A stretch of 64,000 nt of DNA from an uncultured Oscillospiraceae bacterium (GTDB lineage Bacteria > Bacillota > Clostridia > Oscillospirales > Oscillospiraceae). The DNA is taken from positions 1 through 64,000 of the forward strand of contig CANRFC010000007.1 of NCBI GenBank assembly GCA_947629795.1, given 5' to 3'. Within the stretch, counting starts at the first letter, position 1. Each line of letters starts with the position of its first letter. Below, in pieces: positions 16,858-26,180 of this stretch. A model generated the notes under the pieces. That model was not told where the DNA came from. It ran no database searches and saw nothing but the letters and a program-made list of their open reading frames with translations. Made by a program: the position numbers and the translations under genes.

Positions 16858-18741
16858 CTATTCCACATAGGAATACCGGAAGTTCTTCCTGCTGTAATAC
16901 TGAAGGCATTGGTACTCCCGCACCAGGGCCTCTCCGGCGGGGGAGAGCTCCCGGCCCCCCTCGCCTCCGGTGAGAACGCCGTCCTCCAGATACCGCCCGG
17001 TGGGCACGTTGATCACAGGGACCTGCTCCTTCACCGCCCGGGTGGCCTGCATATAGGCCGGGCCTTCCCAGCCGCACAGGTCGAACAGCTCGGTCATCAG
17101 GAAATTGGGGCTGAGGGCGGGGCCCTCCCCCGTCAGATCCCGGCCCAGGACCTCCTTGGCCGCGTCGTTGGCCCAGATGATGTACCGGGTGGCGTAGTAG
17201 TTGTAAAAGCCGGTCTCCCCGTCCAGGTCCAGGTCGATCCCCAGGTCGTGGTACAGCCGGTTCCCGTCCCCCAGCCAGGGGTCGTGGTCCCCGAAGAGGA
17301 TGAGCACCACCGGGGCGTCGTCCTCCCGCAAAAAGTCGGTGAACGCCTTCAACTGCTGGTTGGTGTTGGCGATGGAGCCAAAGTAGTTGTCCAGGATGTA
17401 CTGATCCGCCTCGCTGCGTCCCGGGGCCTCCTTCACGAAGTCCCCCTTCTCCCCCCACCAGCAGGTGTAGTCGGTATAGGGGCCGTGGCCCTGATAGGTC
17501 ACGGAGAAGGAGAAAAAGGGCTCCCCCGCCGCCGTCTTCTCCTGATAGTCCTTCAGGAGCTCGCGGAAAAACACGTCGTCCAGAGCCACGCCGCCGTTGG
17601 TGAACTGGCCGAAGTAGTCCTCCACAAACTTGTAATCCTGAAAACCCAGGTACTCATTGACGTTCACCCGGTTGTAGAACCACTCGTAGCTGGGGTGCAT
17701 CCCCTCCACGGTGTACCCCTGGCTCCGGAAATACCAGGCATAGGAGTTGGTCCGGCCCCGGAAGTTGGGCAGCTCGGTATACCCCGTGAGGAAGCCCCGC
17801 TCGGTCTCCACGGTCCCGCCGCCGAAGATATTGGTCACCAGGTCCCCGGAATAGCCCTCCCGCTCCAACTGGTGCCAGACGGCGTACACATCCTGGGCCA
17901 GCTCTGGAGAGCCGAACTTGGTGAAGTCGTTGTAGGCCTCCAGCATGATCCCCATCACGTTGACCTTCTGGTCCTGGGGGATCTCCGCATCGGTATACTG
18001 ATCCAGCACCTTGGCGGCCTCGCCGGCCTTGTATCCCTCCGGCGGCGTCTCCACCGCGCCCTTCGCGCTGTGGAGGAAGGGGTAGAGAAAGCCGTGGGCG
18101 ATGTACTGCTCGGTGGAGGACCACAGATCCTCGATCCGCACATAGTAAGCGGCGGCGCCGTTGTAGACCTTATCGCTCATCAGCGCGGGGATGCATCCTC
18201 CCAGCAGGAGAGCCCCCGCCAGGACAGCGCTCCACCGCTCCCGGCCCCGGCCCGGCCGGCCCCGGCAGCAGAGGCGGAGGACCGCATATCCCGCCGCCAC
18301 GCACACTCCGGCCAGGATCAGCTTCTTTCCCACCGACAGATGGTACCGCCCCGCCATGTTCCCCGCCTCTTTCAGCAGCATCAGGTCGGCGAACATAAGG
18401 GGGTCGTCCCGGAGGGCCAGCTTGAAGTAGTTGCCCACCGACAGCCCCAGCACCACCCCCGCCGTCACCAGGAAGGCGGCGCCGCTGCGGCGGGTGAGCC
18501 CGTAGAGCAAAAGGATCAGGGCCAGGACCGGGAGGATGTTGAGCAGGGCAATGACGGGCCGCTCGAAATAGCCCTGAGCCACCGTGGGGGAGTAGGGCCC
18601 CGTGGCCAGCATCAGGGAGACCAGGCCGATCCCCAGCCCGGACAGGAGCACCAGCCCGAACTGCCAGCACCAGTAGCCGAGCCGCTGTCTCTTGCTCCAC
18701 CCGGGGTCGGGCTCCCTTTGAAAAAGAAAAATGTTTTTCAT
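16858..18741 (-). CDS. LTA synthase family sulfatase-fold membrane enzyme
   Basis: The 627-residue protein has about five N-terminal membrane helices (residues 20-190) and an extracellular alkaline-phosphatase/sulfatase-type domain. The nucleophile region reads FGGGTVETERGFLTGY, where LtaS-like enzymes use a Thr. A later metal-binding motif is LILFGDHDPW, with a further metal-site segment FSFSVTYQGHGPY. LtaS-type enzymes polymerise glycerol-phosphate onto a glycolipid, and relatives transfer other phospho-groups to wall polymers. The start at 18741 gives a normal cytoplasmic leader (MKNIFLFQREPDPGWSK). It is alone between terminators, downstream of glyS on the same strand. Confidence 0.88.
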   Translation of the reverse strand: MKNIFLFQREPDPGWSKRQRLGYWCWQFGLVLLSGLGIGLVSLMLATGPYSPTVAQGYFERPVIALLNILPVLALILLLYGLTRRSGAAFLVTAGVVLGLSVGNYFKLALRDDPLMFADLMLLKEAGNMAGRYHLSVGKKLILAGVCVAAGYAVLRLCCRGRPGRGRERWSAVLAGALLLGGCIPALMSDKVYNGAAAYYVRIEDLWSSTEQYIAHGFLYPFLHSAKGAVETPPEGYKAGEAAKVLDQYTDAEIPQDQKVNVMGIMLEAYNDFTKFGSPELAQDVYAVWHQLEREGYSGDLVTNIFGGGTVETERGFLTGYTELPNFRGRTNSYAWYFRSQGYTVEGMHPSYEWFYNRVNVNEYLGFQDYKFVEDYFGQFTNGGVALDDVFFRELLKDYQEKTAAGEPFFSFSVTYQGHGPYTDYTCWWGEKGDFVKEAPGRSEADQYILDNYFGSIANTNQQLKAFTDFLREDDAPVVLILFGDHDPWLGDGNRLYHDLGIDLDLDGETGFYNYYATRYIIWANDAAKEVLGRDLTGEGPALSPNFLMTELFDLCGWEGPAYMQATRAVKEQVPVINVPTGRYLEDGVLTGGEGGRELSPAGEALVREYQCLQYYSRKNFRYSYVE

Positions 18742-18849
18742 GAAAAAAGTCTCTTTTCGTAAAATAAGAGGAGCGGACTTCGTCCGCTCCCCTATTGTAT
18801 CAACATTTTTCTCCCTTTTCAAGCGCTCAGGCCGAGCTGTCAGAAAAAA

Positions 18850-20268
18850 TCAAAACTTCACCTTTTCGGCAAGGTAGGCCTTCAGCTCGCTGATGGGGAT
18901 GCGGACCTGCTCCATGGAGTCCCGCTCCCGGACGGTGACGCAGCCATCGGCGGGGGTGTTCTCGTCCCCGATGGTCTGGAAGTCCACGGTGACGCAGAAG
19001 GGGGTGCCGATCTCGTCCTGGCGGCGGTAGCGCTTGCCGATGCTGCCGGCGTCGTCAAAGTCGATCATGAAATCCTTGCACAGGTCGTCGTAGACCTTCC
19101 GGGCGCTCTCGGAGAGCTTCTTGGACAGGGGCAGGATAGCCGCCTTGAAGGGGGCCAGGGCGGGATGGAGGTGGAGCACGGTGCGGATGTCGTCCTGGCC
19201 GTTCTTGTCCTGACCCACCACTTCCTCGTCATAGGCCTCGCACAGGAAGGCCAGGGCCACCCGGTCGCAGCCCAGGGAGGGCTCGATGACGTAGGGGATA
19301 TAGTGCTCGTTCTTCTCCTGGTCGAAGTAGCTCAGGTCCTTGCCGCTGGCCTCGGCGTGGCGGCTCAGGTCATAGTCGGTGCGGTCGGCGATGCCCCACA
19401 GCTCCCCCCAGTCGGTGAAGGGGAAGGCGTACTCGATGTCGGTGGTGGCCCGGGAGTAGAAGGCCAGCTCGGCCGGCTCGTGGTCCCGGAGCCGCAGGTG
19501 CTCCTCCTTGATGCCCAGGGAGAGCAGCCAGTTCTTGCAGAAGTCCTTCCAGTAGGCGAACCACTCCAGGTCGGTGCCCGGCTGGCAGAAGAACTCGCAC
19601 TCCATCTGCTCGAACTCCCGGGTGCGGAAGGTGAAGTTGCCCGGGGTGATCTCGTTCCGGAAGGCCTTGCCCACCTGGCACACGCCGAAGGGCAGCTTCT
19701 TCCGGGTGGTCCGCTGGATGTTGGGGAAGTTCACAAAGATGCCCTGGGCGGTCTCGGGCCGGAGGTAGCAGGTGGAGCTGGAGTCCTCGGTGACACCCAT
19801 CTGGGTCTTGAACATCAGGTTGAACTTCCGGATGGGGGTAAAGTCGTGCTTGCCGCACACGGGGCAGAGGACGTCGTCATGCTCGGCGATGAAGGCGTCC
19901 ATCTGGTCGAAGTCCATGGCGTCGGTGTTCACCTCGGGGTGGGCGTCCCCGATGAGCTTGTCGGCCCGGTGGCGGGCCTTGCAGGCCCGGCAGTCCAGCA
20001 GGGGGTCGGAGAAGGAGCTGACGTGCCCGGTGGTGATCCAGGTCTGGGGGTTCATGAGGATGGCGGCGTCCAGCCCCACGTTGTAGGGGGACTCCTGGAC
20101 GAATTTCTTGAGCCAGGCCTTTTTCACATTGTTCTTGAACTCCACCCCCAGGGGGCCGTAGTCCCAGGAGTTGGCCAGGCCGCCGTAGATCTCGCTGCCG
20201 GGGTAGACGAAGCCCCGGTTCTTGCACAGGGCCACGATCTTGTCCATGGTCTTGTCGCTGTGTTGCAT
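18850..20268 (-). CDS. glyS: Glycyl-tRNA synthetase, dimeric (alpha2) type
   Basis: The 472-residue class II synthetase is of the single-chain archaeal/eukaryal-like form found in many Firmicutes. It shows [20 protein letters not shown] at the start, a zinc-binding-like pair (DCRACK and LCPVCGK), motif 2 region ([20 protein letters not shown]), [14 protein letters not shown] as motif 3, and a C-terminal anticodon-binding domain beginning near [15 protein letters not shown]. The start lies behind AAGGAG. The transcript leader carries a glycine-type T-box, so expression should rise when tRNA-Gly is uncharged. Confidence 0.96.
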   Translation of the reverse strand: MQHSDKTMDKIVALCKNRGFVYPGSEIYGGLANSWDYGPLGVEFKNNVKKAWLKKFVQESPYNVGLDAAILMNPQTWITTGHVSSFSDPLLDCRACKARHRADKLIGDAHPEVNTDAMDFDQMDAFIAEHDDVLCPVCGKHDFTPIRKFNLMFKTQMGVTEDSSSTCYLRPETAQGIFVNFPNIQRTTRKKLPFGVCQVGKAFRNEITPGNFTFRTREFEQMECEFFCQPGTDLEWFAYWKDFCKNWLLSLGIKEEHLRLRDHEPAELAFYSRATTDIEYAFPFTDWGELWGIADRTDYDLSRHAEASGKDLSYFDQEKNEHYIPYVIEPSLGCDRVALAFLCEAYDEEVVGQDKNGQDDIRTVLHLHPALAPFKAAILPLSKKLSESARKVYDDLCKDFMIDFDDAGSIGKRYRRQDEIGTPFCVTVDFQTIGDENTPADGCVTVRERDSMEQVRIPISELKAYLAEKVKF

Positions 20269-20323
20269 GGGAAAACACTCCTTACCTATGATGAATTTGG
20301 TTTGCGCTCTGCCTCTTCGGGGA

Positions 20324-20552
20324 AAACAAAAACGCCCCGAGCCAGCGGCTCGGGGCGAACGATGTGTCCGTGTTTCCACCCGAATTCGGGACGCTCGTCC
20401 CGCTCTCGATGCCGGTAACGGCGGCCTCCGGCGCTCCATTTCCGGAGCGCGGCTCCCGGGCGCCTTGGGCGTGTCCCAGGGGGCCTTGCACCGTCCGGCC
20501 CCTCTCTTGTGCTGGGAGAAACGCTTACTCTTCCCGGTCATCGCTGATGTCG
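20324..20552 (-). promoter_or_regulatory. T-box riboswitch leader of glyS
   Basis: Read on the minus strand, the leader has a Stem I-like element (GACCGGGAAGAGTAAGCG, then AGAGAGGGGCC closing with GGCCCC). Further hairpins follow, then a T-box bulge GGGTGGAAACACGG (about 20368-20381) and an intrinsic terminator (CGCCCCGAGCC with GGCTCGGGGCG, then TTTTTG). The bulge tetramer TGGA would pair with UCCA, the 3' end expected of bacterial tRNA-Gly (discriminator U). The specifier codon was not placed with certainty. Confidence 0.88.
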
Positions 20553-20558
20553 AGGGGT

Positions 20559-20587
20559 ATTCTATCACCTTTTTCCCCCGCCGTCAA
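20559..20587 (-). promoter_or_regulatory. Sigma-A promoter of glyS
   Basis: On the minus strand TTGACG and TAGAAT are 17 bases apart, placing the start just before the T-box. Confidence 0.8.
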
Positions 20588-20593
20588 GTAAAA

Positions 20594-21460
20594 TCACGCC
20601 CGCCGCTCCCGCTCCTCCAGGGCCCTGGCCCGCTTGTGGCTGTACCACACCCGGTTGACGATGTTGCCCAGGATGACGATGGTGCCGCAGAGGTAGAGCC
20701 ACACCAGCAGGATGATCACCGAGGTCAGGGACCCGTAGACCAGGGAGTACCGGGAGGACATGCCGATGAAGATGGAGAAGATGGCCGAGGCCCCCACCAG
20801 AGCCGCCGAGGCCAGCAGGGCCCCGGTGAACACCGGGGCGTGGGGCCTGCCCCGGGGAGCGGTGCCCTTGTAGAGGAGCATCATGAACATCAGCAGGAAG
20901 CAGAAGAGAATGAGAAAGCGCATCCACTGCCAATCCCAGGGCAGCTTCACGTGCTGGAGCTGGGGGATGCGCCGCAGCCAGTCCTCCAGCAGGTGGAAGA
21001 ACCAGTTCCCCGTGAGCACCACCACCAGGGACAGGTAGATGGTCAGCAGGAAGAGCACCGAGATGACCACGCTGGCCACGATCTGCCAGATGCCCACGTA
21101 GCTCTTCCGGCCGTAGATGTCGTCCATGATGTTCATCAGGCTGCGGATGGCCGCCGAGGCCGAGAAGAGCAGCATGCCGATGCCGGCGGCCAGCATGGCG
21201 GCCGACTGGTTGTCGGTGATGTAGCGGACGTACTCGATGAGCACCCCCAGGGCCCCCGCGGGGATGATGCCGTCCAGAGAGGCCAACATGGCGTCGGTGC
21301 TCAGGTGGAGAGCGCCGATGACGGCGTTGATACAGATGAGAGCCGGGAAAAAGGAGAGGATGAGGAAATAGGCCAGCTCGGCCGCCGAGCGGGAGACCCG
21401 CTTGGAAAAGTAGAGGTCCACCACCTCCACCACAAACTGGACCGCCCGGTTGTGCCGCAT
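20594..21460 (-). CDS. YihY/BrkB family integral membrane protein
   Basis: The 288-residue protein has six predicted membrane helices and YihY family features: an N-terminal amphipathic segment (VVDLYFSKRVSRSAAELAYF), then LILSFFPALICINAVIGAL, a conserved central region near IMDDIYGRKS, and a C-terminal VYGSLTSVIILLVWLYLCGT. The last is the family hallmark just before a basic tail (SHKRARALEERERR). Despite older annotation as ribonuclease BN it is not a nuclease, and its role is not settled. No other gene is within its transcription unit. Confidence 0.88.
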   Translation of the reverse strand: MRHNRAVQFVVEVVDLYFSKRVSRSAAELAYFLILSFFPALICINAVIGALHLSTDAMLASLDGIIPAGALGVLIEYVRYITDNQSAAMLAAGIGMLLFSASAAIRSLMNIMDDIYGRKSYVGIWQIVASVVISVLFLLTIYLSLVVVLTGNWFFHLLEDWLRRIPQLQHVKLPWDWQWMRFLILFCFLLMFMMLLYKGTAPRGRPHAPVFTGALLASAALVGASAIFSIFIGMSSRYSLVYGSLTSVIILLVWLYLCGTIVILGNIVNRVWYSHKRARALEERERRA

Positions 21461-21496
21461 CCTCTCGCCCCCTTTCCCCCAAATTCGCCCCGAATA

Positions 21497-21530
21497 GAAA
21501 AAACCGCCTGCTGGCGCAGGCGGTCGTTTT
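21497..21530 (-). terminator. Terminator of rpsT
   Basis: ACCGCCTGC pairs with GCAGGCGGT around a short loop. On the minus strand it is followed by a TTTTTT tail, 20 bp past the rpsT stop. Confidence 0.85.
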
Positions 21531-21552
21531 CGGACTCTGAAAACAGGCGGCC

Positions 21553-21816
21553 TCAGGCCAGCTTGTTGAGCTTCAGGGTCATGCCGCTCTTCTTGTGCGC
21601 GGCATTGTTCTTGTGCAGGATCCCGTGGACCACAGCCTTGTCCACCGCCTTGACGGCGACCTTGTACGCGCCCTCGGCCTCGCTGCGGCTGCCTTCTGCC
21701 ACCGCGGCCTCGAACTTCTTGATGTCGGTCTTCAGCGCAGACCGAGCGGCCTTGTTCTCAGCGGCCTTGGACTTGTTCACCAGAACGCGCTTCTTGGCAG
21801 ACTTAATGTTCGGCAA
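21553..21816 (-). CDS. rpsT: 30S ribosomal protein S20
   Basis: This small basic helical protein binds 16S rRNA early in 30S assembly. The product starts MPNIKSAKKRVLVNKSK, if TTG at 21816 is used, and ends in HKNNAAHKKSGMTLKLNKLA, giving 87 residues as usual for S20. An in-frame GTG three codons upstream overlaps the GGAGGT ribosome site, so TTG is preferred. It is divergent from gpr, the same neighbourhood as in Bacillus. Confidence 0.95.
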   Translation of the reverse strand: MPNIKSAKKRVLVNKSKAAENKAARSALKTDIKKFEAAVAEGSRSEAEGAYKVAVKAVDKAVVHGILHKNNAAHKKSGMTLKLNKLA

Positions 21817-21896
21817 ACCAAACACCTCCTCCGAATGACTTCGGGCGACTGGCGCCCGTTGGTAGTCGAGACATAATATGCCCGTTGCGAGTATCT

Positions 21897-21925
21897 ATTG
21901 TAGCAGATGCGGGAGTAAAATGCAA
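21897..21925 (-). promoter_or_regulatory. Promoter of rpsT
   Basis: TTGCAT and TACAAT are separated by 17 bases on the minus strand, giving a leader of about 75 bases. Confidence 0.75.
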
Positions 21926-22166
21926 GAATTATTTTGAATTTTTCCGCGTTTTTCGCATGATGCGGAACTTTCCGCAAAGAATAGTATGAGAAATCCACAA
22001 AAAACACCATATCTTGGGCCCATCGCCGCTCCAGCGGGACAGAGGAAGGCGTCTCAGCGGGTCCGAAGGGCAAAAACCCGGTCAAAACCGGGCGGAAAGC
22101 CGCCCCGGAGGGAGGCGGGTTTCCGGGGCGGATTTTGGAAAAATATAGAAATGCGGAGGGGAAACT

Positions 22167-23048
22167 ATGCTGCAAAGACGGACCGACCTGGCCCTGGAGG
22201 CCAGAGAATTGCAGGAAAAAGAAGGTCTCTGCGGGGTCTCCGACCAGGGGGTCTTGGAATCCTACCCCCTGTTTTCGGTACGCATCGAGAGTGAAAAAGA
22301 CGCGGAAAAATTGGGCAAGCCGGTGGGGACCTATCACACCCTGGACCTCACCGGTCTGACCCGGCGGGAGGAGGACGCCTTCCCCCGGGCGGTGCGGGCG
22401 CTGGCCCGGCTTCTGGCCCCGCTGCTGCCGGAAGGGCCCGTTCTGGTGGCCGGGCTGGGCAACCGGGCCATCACTCCCGACGCCGTGGGGCCCCTGGCCG
22501 CCGACCGGGTGCTGGTGACCCGGCACCTCATCCAGATGGCCCCCCAGCATTTTCAGGGCTTCCGGCCGGTGGCCGCCCTGGCGGCGGGGGTGCTGGGCAC
22601 CACCGGGGTGGAGAGCGGAGAGCTGGTGAAGGCGGTGGCGGAAAAGGTCTCCCCCGCCGCCGTCATCGCCATCGACGCCCTGGCCGCCCGGCGGCTGGAG
22701 CGGCTGTGCGCCACGGTGCAGGTCTCGGACACCGGCATCACCCCCGGCTCGGGGGTGGGCAACCACCGCTTCGCCCTGGACAGAGACAGCCTGGGGGTGC
22801 CGGTGATCGCCGTGGGGGTACCTACGGTGGTGGATGGGGCCACCCTGGCGGCCGACCTGCTGGAGGAGGCGGGACAGGGGGAGCTGGAGCCCCAGGGGCT
22901 CCGGGAGTTCCCCGGCGGGACCCTGATGGTGACCCCCAAGGACATCGACCAGCGGGTGAGCGACATGGCCAAGGTCATCGGGTACGCCGTAAGTCTGGCC
23001 CTCCAGCCTCAGCTCACCCTGGAGGAGCTGGAGGGACTGGTGGAGTGA
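22167..23048 (+). CDS. gpr: Spore germination protease GPR
   Basis: GPR degrades the small acid-soluble DNA-binding proteins of the spore core at germination, and is made in the forespore as a zymogen. The 293-residue product shows the conserved start RRTDLALEARE, VLVAGLGNRAITPDAVGPLA, GVLGTTGVESGELVKAV and DTGITPGSGVGNHR. The propeptide before RTDLA is only about four residues, far shorter than in Bacillus. It shows the organism can form, or recently could form, endospores. The start follows GCGGAGGGG. The leader contains GC-rich hairpins, and I found no convincing sigma-G promoter. Confidence 0.95.
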   Translation: MLQRRTDLALEARELQEKEGLCGVSDQGVLESYPLFSVRIESEKDAEKLGKPVGTYHTLDLTGLTRREEDAFPRAVRALARLLAPLLPEGPVLVAGLGNRAITPDAVGPLAADRVLVTRHLIQMAPQHFQGFRPVAALAAGVLGTTGVESGELVKAVAEKVSPAAVIAIDALAARRLERLCATVQVSDTGITPGSGVGNHRFALDRDSLGVPVIAVGVPTVVDGATLAADLLEEAGQGELEPQGLREFPGGTLMVTPKDIDQRVSDMAKVIGYAVSLALQPQLTLEELEGLVE

Positions 23049-23055
23049 GGGCGGC

Positions 23056-25173
23056 TCACCACCCGGGCTCCAGACAGGTCAGGGCCCGGCGGCGGGCCTC
23101 GGGGGTGTCGAAGGGCTTGTCGGTATCCTCCGCCACGCCGAAGACCTTTTCCAGCAGGGCCGCCAGGGTATCCATGTCCTCCTCCGCGGTCTCGCCCCCC
23201 CGGCGGATGCGCTCTGCCAGCAGGCGGACATCCCGGGGGAAGAGCTTCCTGTCCGGGCAGTAGAGCATCTCCCACACGGCGCTGTAGGCGTAGTCGCAGC
23301 TCTCCACCCGGTATCCCTCCACCTTCCGGAGGCGCTTGTGGGTCCTGTTGTATTCCTCCAGGGGGCCATGGTCCCCCATGCAATCGGCCGCGACGGCCTT
23401 GATGTATTCCTCCTGGTCCGGCTCCAGCAGCCCCGGTACGTCCTCCGTCTCCCTGTCGAAGAAGGCCGTGAATGTCTGATCGCCGTCCCGGAGGTTGTCA
23501 CACAGGAGCTCGATGCACCGCTCCATCCGGGCGGGGGTCAGCTCGTTCCACCGTTCGGCGCTCCAGCGTATTTCGATGGTGCGCAGCAGAGCGGCCAGGA
23601 CCTTGAAGCGCTCCTCCGGCTGCACCATCTGGGCCTTGCCCTTGGCCCAATCGGAGGCGGCGCCCATCTCCAGGACCCGCTCCAGGGTCTGCCATTTGCG
23701 CACCGGGAAGGGAAGGCCGTCCCGCACCGCCAGCCACTGCTCTTGGATGCTGCCGGTCTCCTCCTTGGGCAGACAGTTGGTGAGCGTCTCCTCCTCCAGC
23801 AGGGAACAGTGGAAGAACCGCCGCACCAGGGTCCGGACCCGGTCGGTCTCCAGGTCGCTGAGGCCCGCCAGACCCAGGCTTTGGGCCACGGCGGCTTGCC
23901 GGGTCTGTAACCGCTCCCAATCCTCGTCGAAGTGGAACCAGCGGTAAAACTCCCCCAGCTCCACCCCGTTGTGGCACACGGCCATAAGCCGGTCATAGAC
24001 CTTGGGGTAGGCCGAGCGCAGGGCGGCCACGCCGAAGAGCAGGACCCACTGGGCATGGGTCACCTCCCTGCGGCCGAAGGTCTTCTCTTCAAAGTCCCGG
24101 ACCACCCGGACGGTGAGGGTGAAGGCGTTGAACAGGCGCTTCAGGCTCCGGGGATTGTGCCCCGCCGCCAAAAGGGCCATGTCCCGCACATAGGTCCGGT
24201 CCTCCGGGTGGCTGCTCTCCATGACGTCGTCCTTCACCTCATGGATCTCCGCCGTTCCCCCTGTGGCGGACCTCCCCAGCAGGGCGGCCACGCAGTCCGG
24301 GTCCCCGATGCTCCGGACCTGCTCCTCCAGGAAGTCCTCCATGCGGTACTGCTCCACGGGGAGGTCAAAGGGGAGCTGGATCATTTTATCGAAGAAACTG
24401 CGGCCCTTTTCCGCGCCGAAGTCGGCGCCGTACTTATCCCGGACGCCCCGGAGGACCACCTCGTAGTCGATGGCCAGGACGAAGACGCAGTTTTCACACT
24501 CCACGGCGGTCTTCAGGACCTCCATCAGCTCCACGGCCCGGGCCGGGGGCAGGCGGTCCAGGTCGTCGATGAAGAACACCGCCCGCTCCTTGCCCTCCTG
24601 GTCACAGCGGGCGTTGACCAGCTCCTGAAAGCTCTCCCGCAGGCCCTCCACCGCATCGGTTAGGGTGGCCGGGGCCGGCTTTTCGGGCGACCGGTCCTCC
24701 CCCTTCCAGGCGGCGCGGACGTCTTTGGCGGCGGCCACCGCCGCCTCGGCCACGTCATCCACCCCCGCCCGCCGGGCGGCCACCCAGCCCAGCCGGGTCA
24801 GGCCCTTTTTCAGAGCCTGGGCCAGGCGTTGGTCCTTGCTCTCCTGCTTCTCCGCCGTCTGAGACGGCGCGCCCAGCTTTTCGATGAGGCTCTGGTAAAA
24901 CAGCAGGGGGAGCCGGGGACCCAGGTCAAACTGGGAGTACTGCCAGGTGTTGAAGGTGATGCACACCGCCGAGCCGGACAGGCCCTTTTCCAGCAGGTTC
25001 ATCATGGAGCTCTTGCCGCTGCCCCAGCTCCCCTGGAGGGAGATGGCCATGGGGGTCCGGCAGGTCCGGATGAATTCGGTCAGACCGGTGATGTAGGCGT
25101 CCAGATGCAGTTCGTCCCGCCGGGCGGGCTGATCCGCGCCGGGAAAGCGGGTGATCTTTCCGTTTTCTTCCAT
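23056..25173 (-). CDS. KAP-family P-loop NTPase
   Basis: The 705-residue protein has Walker A GSWGSGKSSMMNLLEKG (about residues 48-64), a KAP-like FNTWQYSQFD soon after, Walker B VFFIDDLDRLPP near residue 205, and VFVLAIDYEVVL as the sensor strand. The typical Ala-rich inserted segment lies between the motifs. No membrane helix is evident here, although many KAP NTPases have them. The C-terminal 400 residues are helical with no recognised domain. Members act in assembly of membrane complexes, and some belong to phage-defence or plasmid systems. Here it stands alone, convergent with gpr, 8 bp apart. Its role is unknown. Confidence 0.8.
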   Translation of the reverse strand: MEENGKITRFPGADQPARRDELHLDAYITGLTEFIRTCRTPMAISLQGSWGSGKSSMMNLLEKGLSGSAVCITFNTWQYSQFDLGPRLPLLFYQSLIEKLGAPSQTAEKQESKDQRLAQALKKGLTRLGWVAARRAGVDDVAEAAVAAAKDVRAAWKGEDRSPEKPAPATLTDAVEGLRESFQELVNARCDQEGKERAVFFIDDLDRLPPARAVELMEVLKTAVECENCVFVLAIDYEVVLRGVRDKYGADFGAEKGRSFFDKMIQLPFDLPVEQYRMEDFLEEQVRSIGDPDCVAALLGRSATGGTAEIHEVKDDVMESSHPEDRTYVRDMALLAAGHNPRSLKRLFNAFTLTVRVVRDFEEKTFGRREVTHAQWVLLFGVAALRSAYPKVYDRLMAVCHNGVELGEFYRWFHFDEDWERLQTRQAAVAQSLGLAGLSDLETDRVRTLVRRFFHCSLLEEETLTNCLPKEETGSIQEQWLAVRDGLPFPVRKWQTLERVLEMGAASDWAKGKAQMVQPEERFKVLAALLRTIEIRWSAERWNELTPARMERCIELLCDNLRDGDQTFTAFFDRETEDVPGLLEPDQEEYIKAVAADCMGDHGPLEEYNRTHKRLRKVEGYRVESCDYAYSAVWEMLYCPDRKLFPRDVRLLAERIRRGGETAEEDMDTLAALLEKVFGVAEDTDKPFDTPEARRRALTCLEPGW

Positions 25174-25256
25174 GGCGATCCCTCCTCATTTTCCCAGATT
25201 ATAATCCATCTGTCGGGGAAAGCGCAACTGCTTTTTCCCTTTCTTTCCCAAACGGA

Positions 25257-25296
25257 GTGAAAAAAGGAGCGGCGCCGCTTCTGCGGCGCCGCTCCG
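25257..25296 (-). terminator. Terminator of the rpmH-to-khpB operon
   Basis: GGAGCGGCGCCGC pairs with GCGGCGCCGCTCC. On the minus strand it is followed by TTTTTT, 34 bp after the khpB stop. Confidence 0.9.
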
Positions 25297-25329
25297 GAGC
25301 TGTGCTCGTTTTCTGTAAAGGGTTTTCCC

Positions 25330-26151
25330 TTACCTGTGGGAACCGGGCTCGTAGGCCACCACGGTGCGGCGGTTGGGCTCGGTGCCCACCGAGTAGGTGG
25401 TGATATCCGCCCGCTCCTGGAGGGCGGTGTGGATCACGTGCCGCTCGTAGGCGTTCATGGGCTCCAGGGTGAAGTTCCGGCGGGTGCGCAGGACCTTGTC
25501 AGCCACCCGGTTGGCCATGCGGACCAGGCTGTCCTCCCGCTTGGAGCGGTAGCCCTCGGCGTCCACCCGGACCCGGACCCGGTGGGTCTCCCCCCTGTTC
25601 ACGGCGTATCCGGTGAGCTGCTGGATGGCGTCCAGGGTCTCCCCCCGGCGGCCGATGACGCTGCCCAGGTCCTGGCCAATGAGCTCCACCAGGTAGTTGC
25701 CCTCCTCGTCCACCTGGATGGAGGGCTGGGCCTCCACCCCCATGCGCTGGAGCAGGCCGGTGAGGAAGTCGGCGATCCTGGCCGCCTTCTCGTCCCCCTC
25801 GGGGGCGGCGGCGTAGACCCGCTGGGGCCCGGCCGGGGCAGCAGCATTCTCCTCGGCAGGCTCGGAGCTGCCGCTCTCAGGGGCCTGGGGCGGGGTGTAG
25901 ACGATCTTTTCCTGGGGGGCGGGGGTTTCCTCGGGGGCGGACTTGGGGGGCTCCGGGGCGGCCTGGGGCTCGTCAGGGGCCTCGTAGGTCACCTTGACCT
26001 TGGCGGGGGTACCGCCGATGCCCAGGAAGCCGGCCTTGGCCAGCTGGAGGACCTCCACCGAGACCTCCTCCCGGGAGAGATGAAGGGATTCCAGGGCGGC
26101 GGCGATGGCCGCCTCTTCATTTTTTCCGGTAAATTCCACGGATTTCTGCAT
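25330..26151 (-). CDS. khpB: RNA-binding protein KhpB (Jag/SpoIIIJ-associated)
   Basis: The 273-residue protein has the three Jag parts: an N-terminal Jag_N domain (KSVEFTGKNEEAAIAAALES, ending AGFLGIGG), a long acidic Pro-rich linker (residues about 55-130), then a KH domain (IGQDLGSVIGRRGETLDAIQ) and an R3H domain ending ERHVIHTALQ and GTEPNRRTVVAY. KhpB, with KhpA, binds many RNAs and affects cell size and division in Gram-positive bacteria. It lies directly downstream of yidC, 29 bp apart, as in most Firmicutes. Confidence 0.94.
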   Translation of the reverse strand: MQKSVEFTGKNEEAAIAAALESLHLSREEVSVEVLQLAKAGFLGIGGTPAKVKVTYEAPDEPQAAPEPPKSAPEETPAPQEKIVYTPPQAPESGSSEPAEENAAAPAGPQRVYAAAPEGDEKAARIADFLTGLLQRMGVEAQPSIQVDEEGNYLVELIGQDLGSVIGRRGETLDAIQQLTGYAVNRGETHRVRVRVDAEGYRSKREDSLVRMANRVADKVLRTRRNFTLEPMNAYERHVIHTALQERADITTYSVGTEPNRRTVVAYEPGSHR

Positions 26152-26180
26152 GGTTTGCTTCTCCTTCCCTTGGGATGGTA

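Noticed and set aside
21826-22166. Sigma-G promoter for gpr
   Set aside because: GCATG and GAATAGTA lie at a suitable distance, but the -10 does not match CATNNTA well enough.
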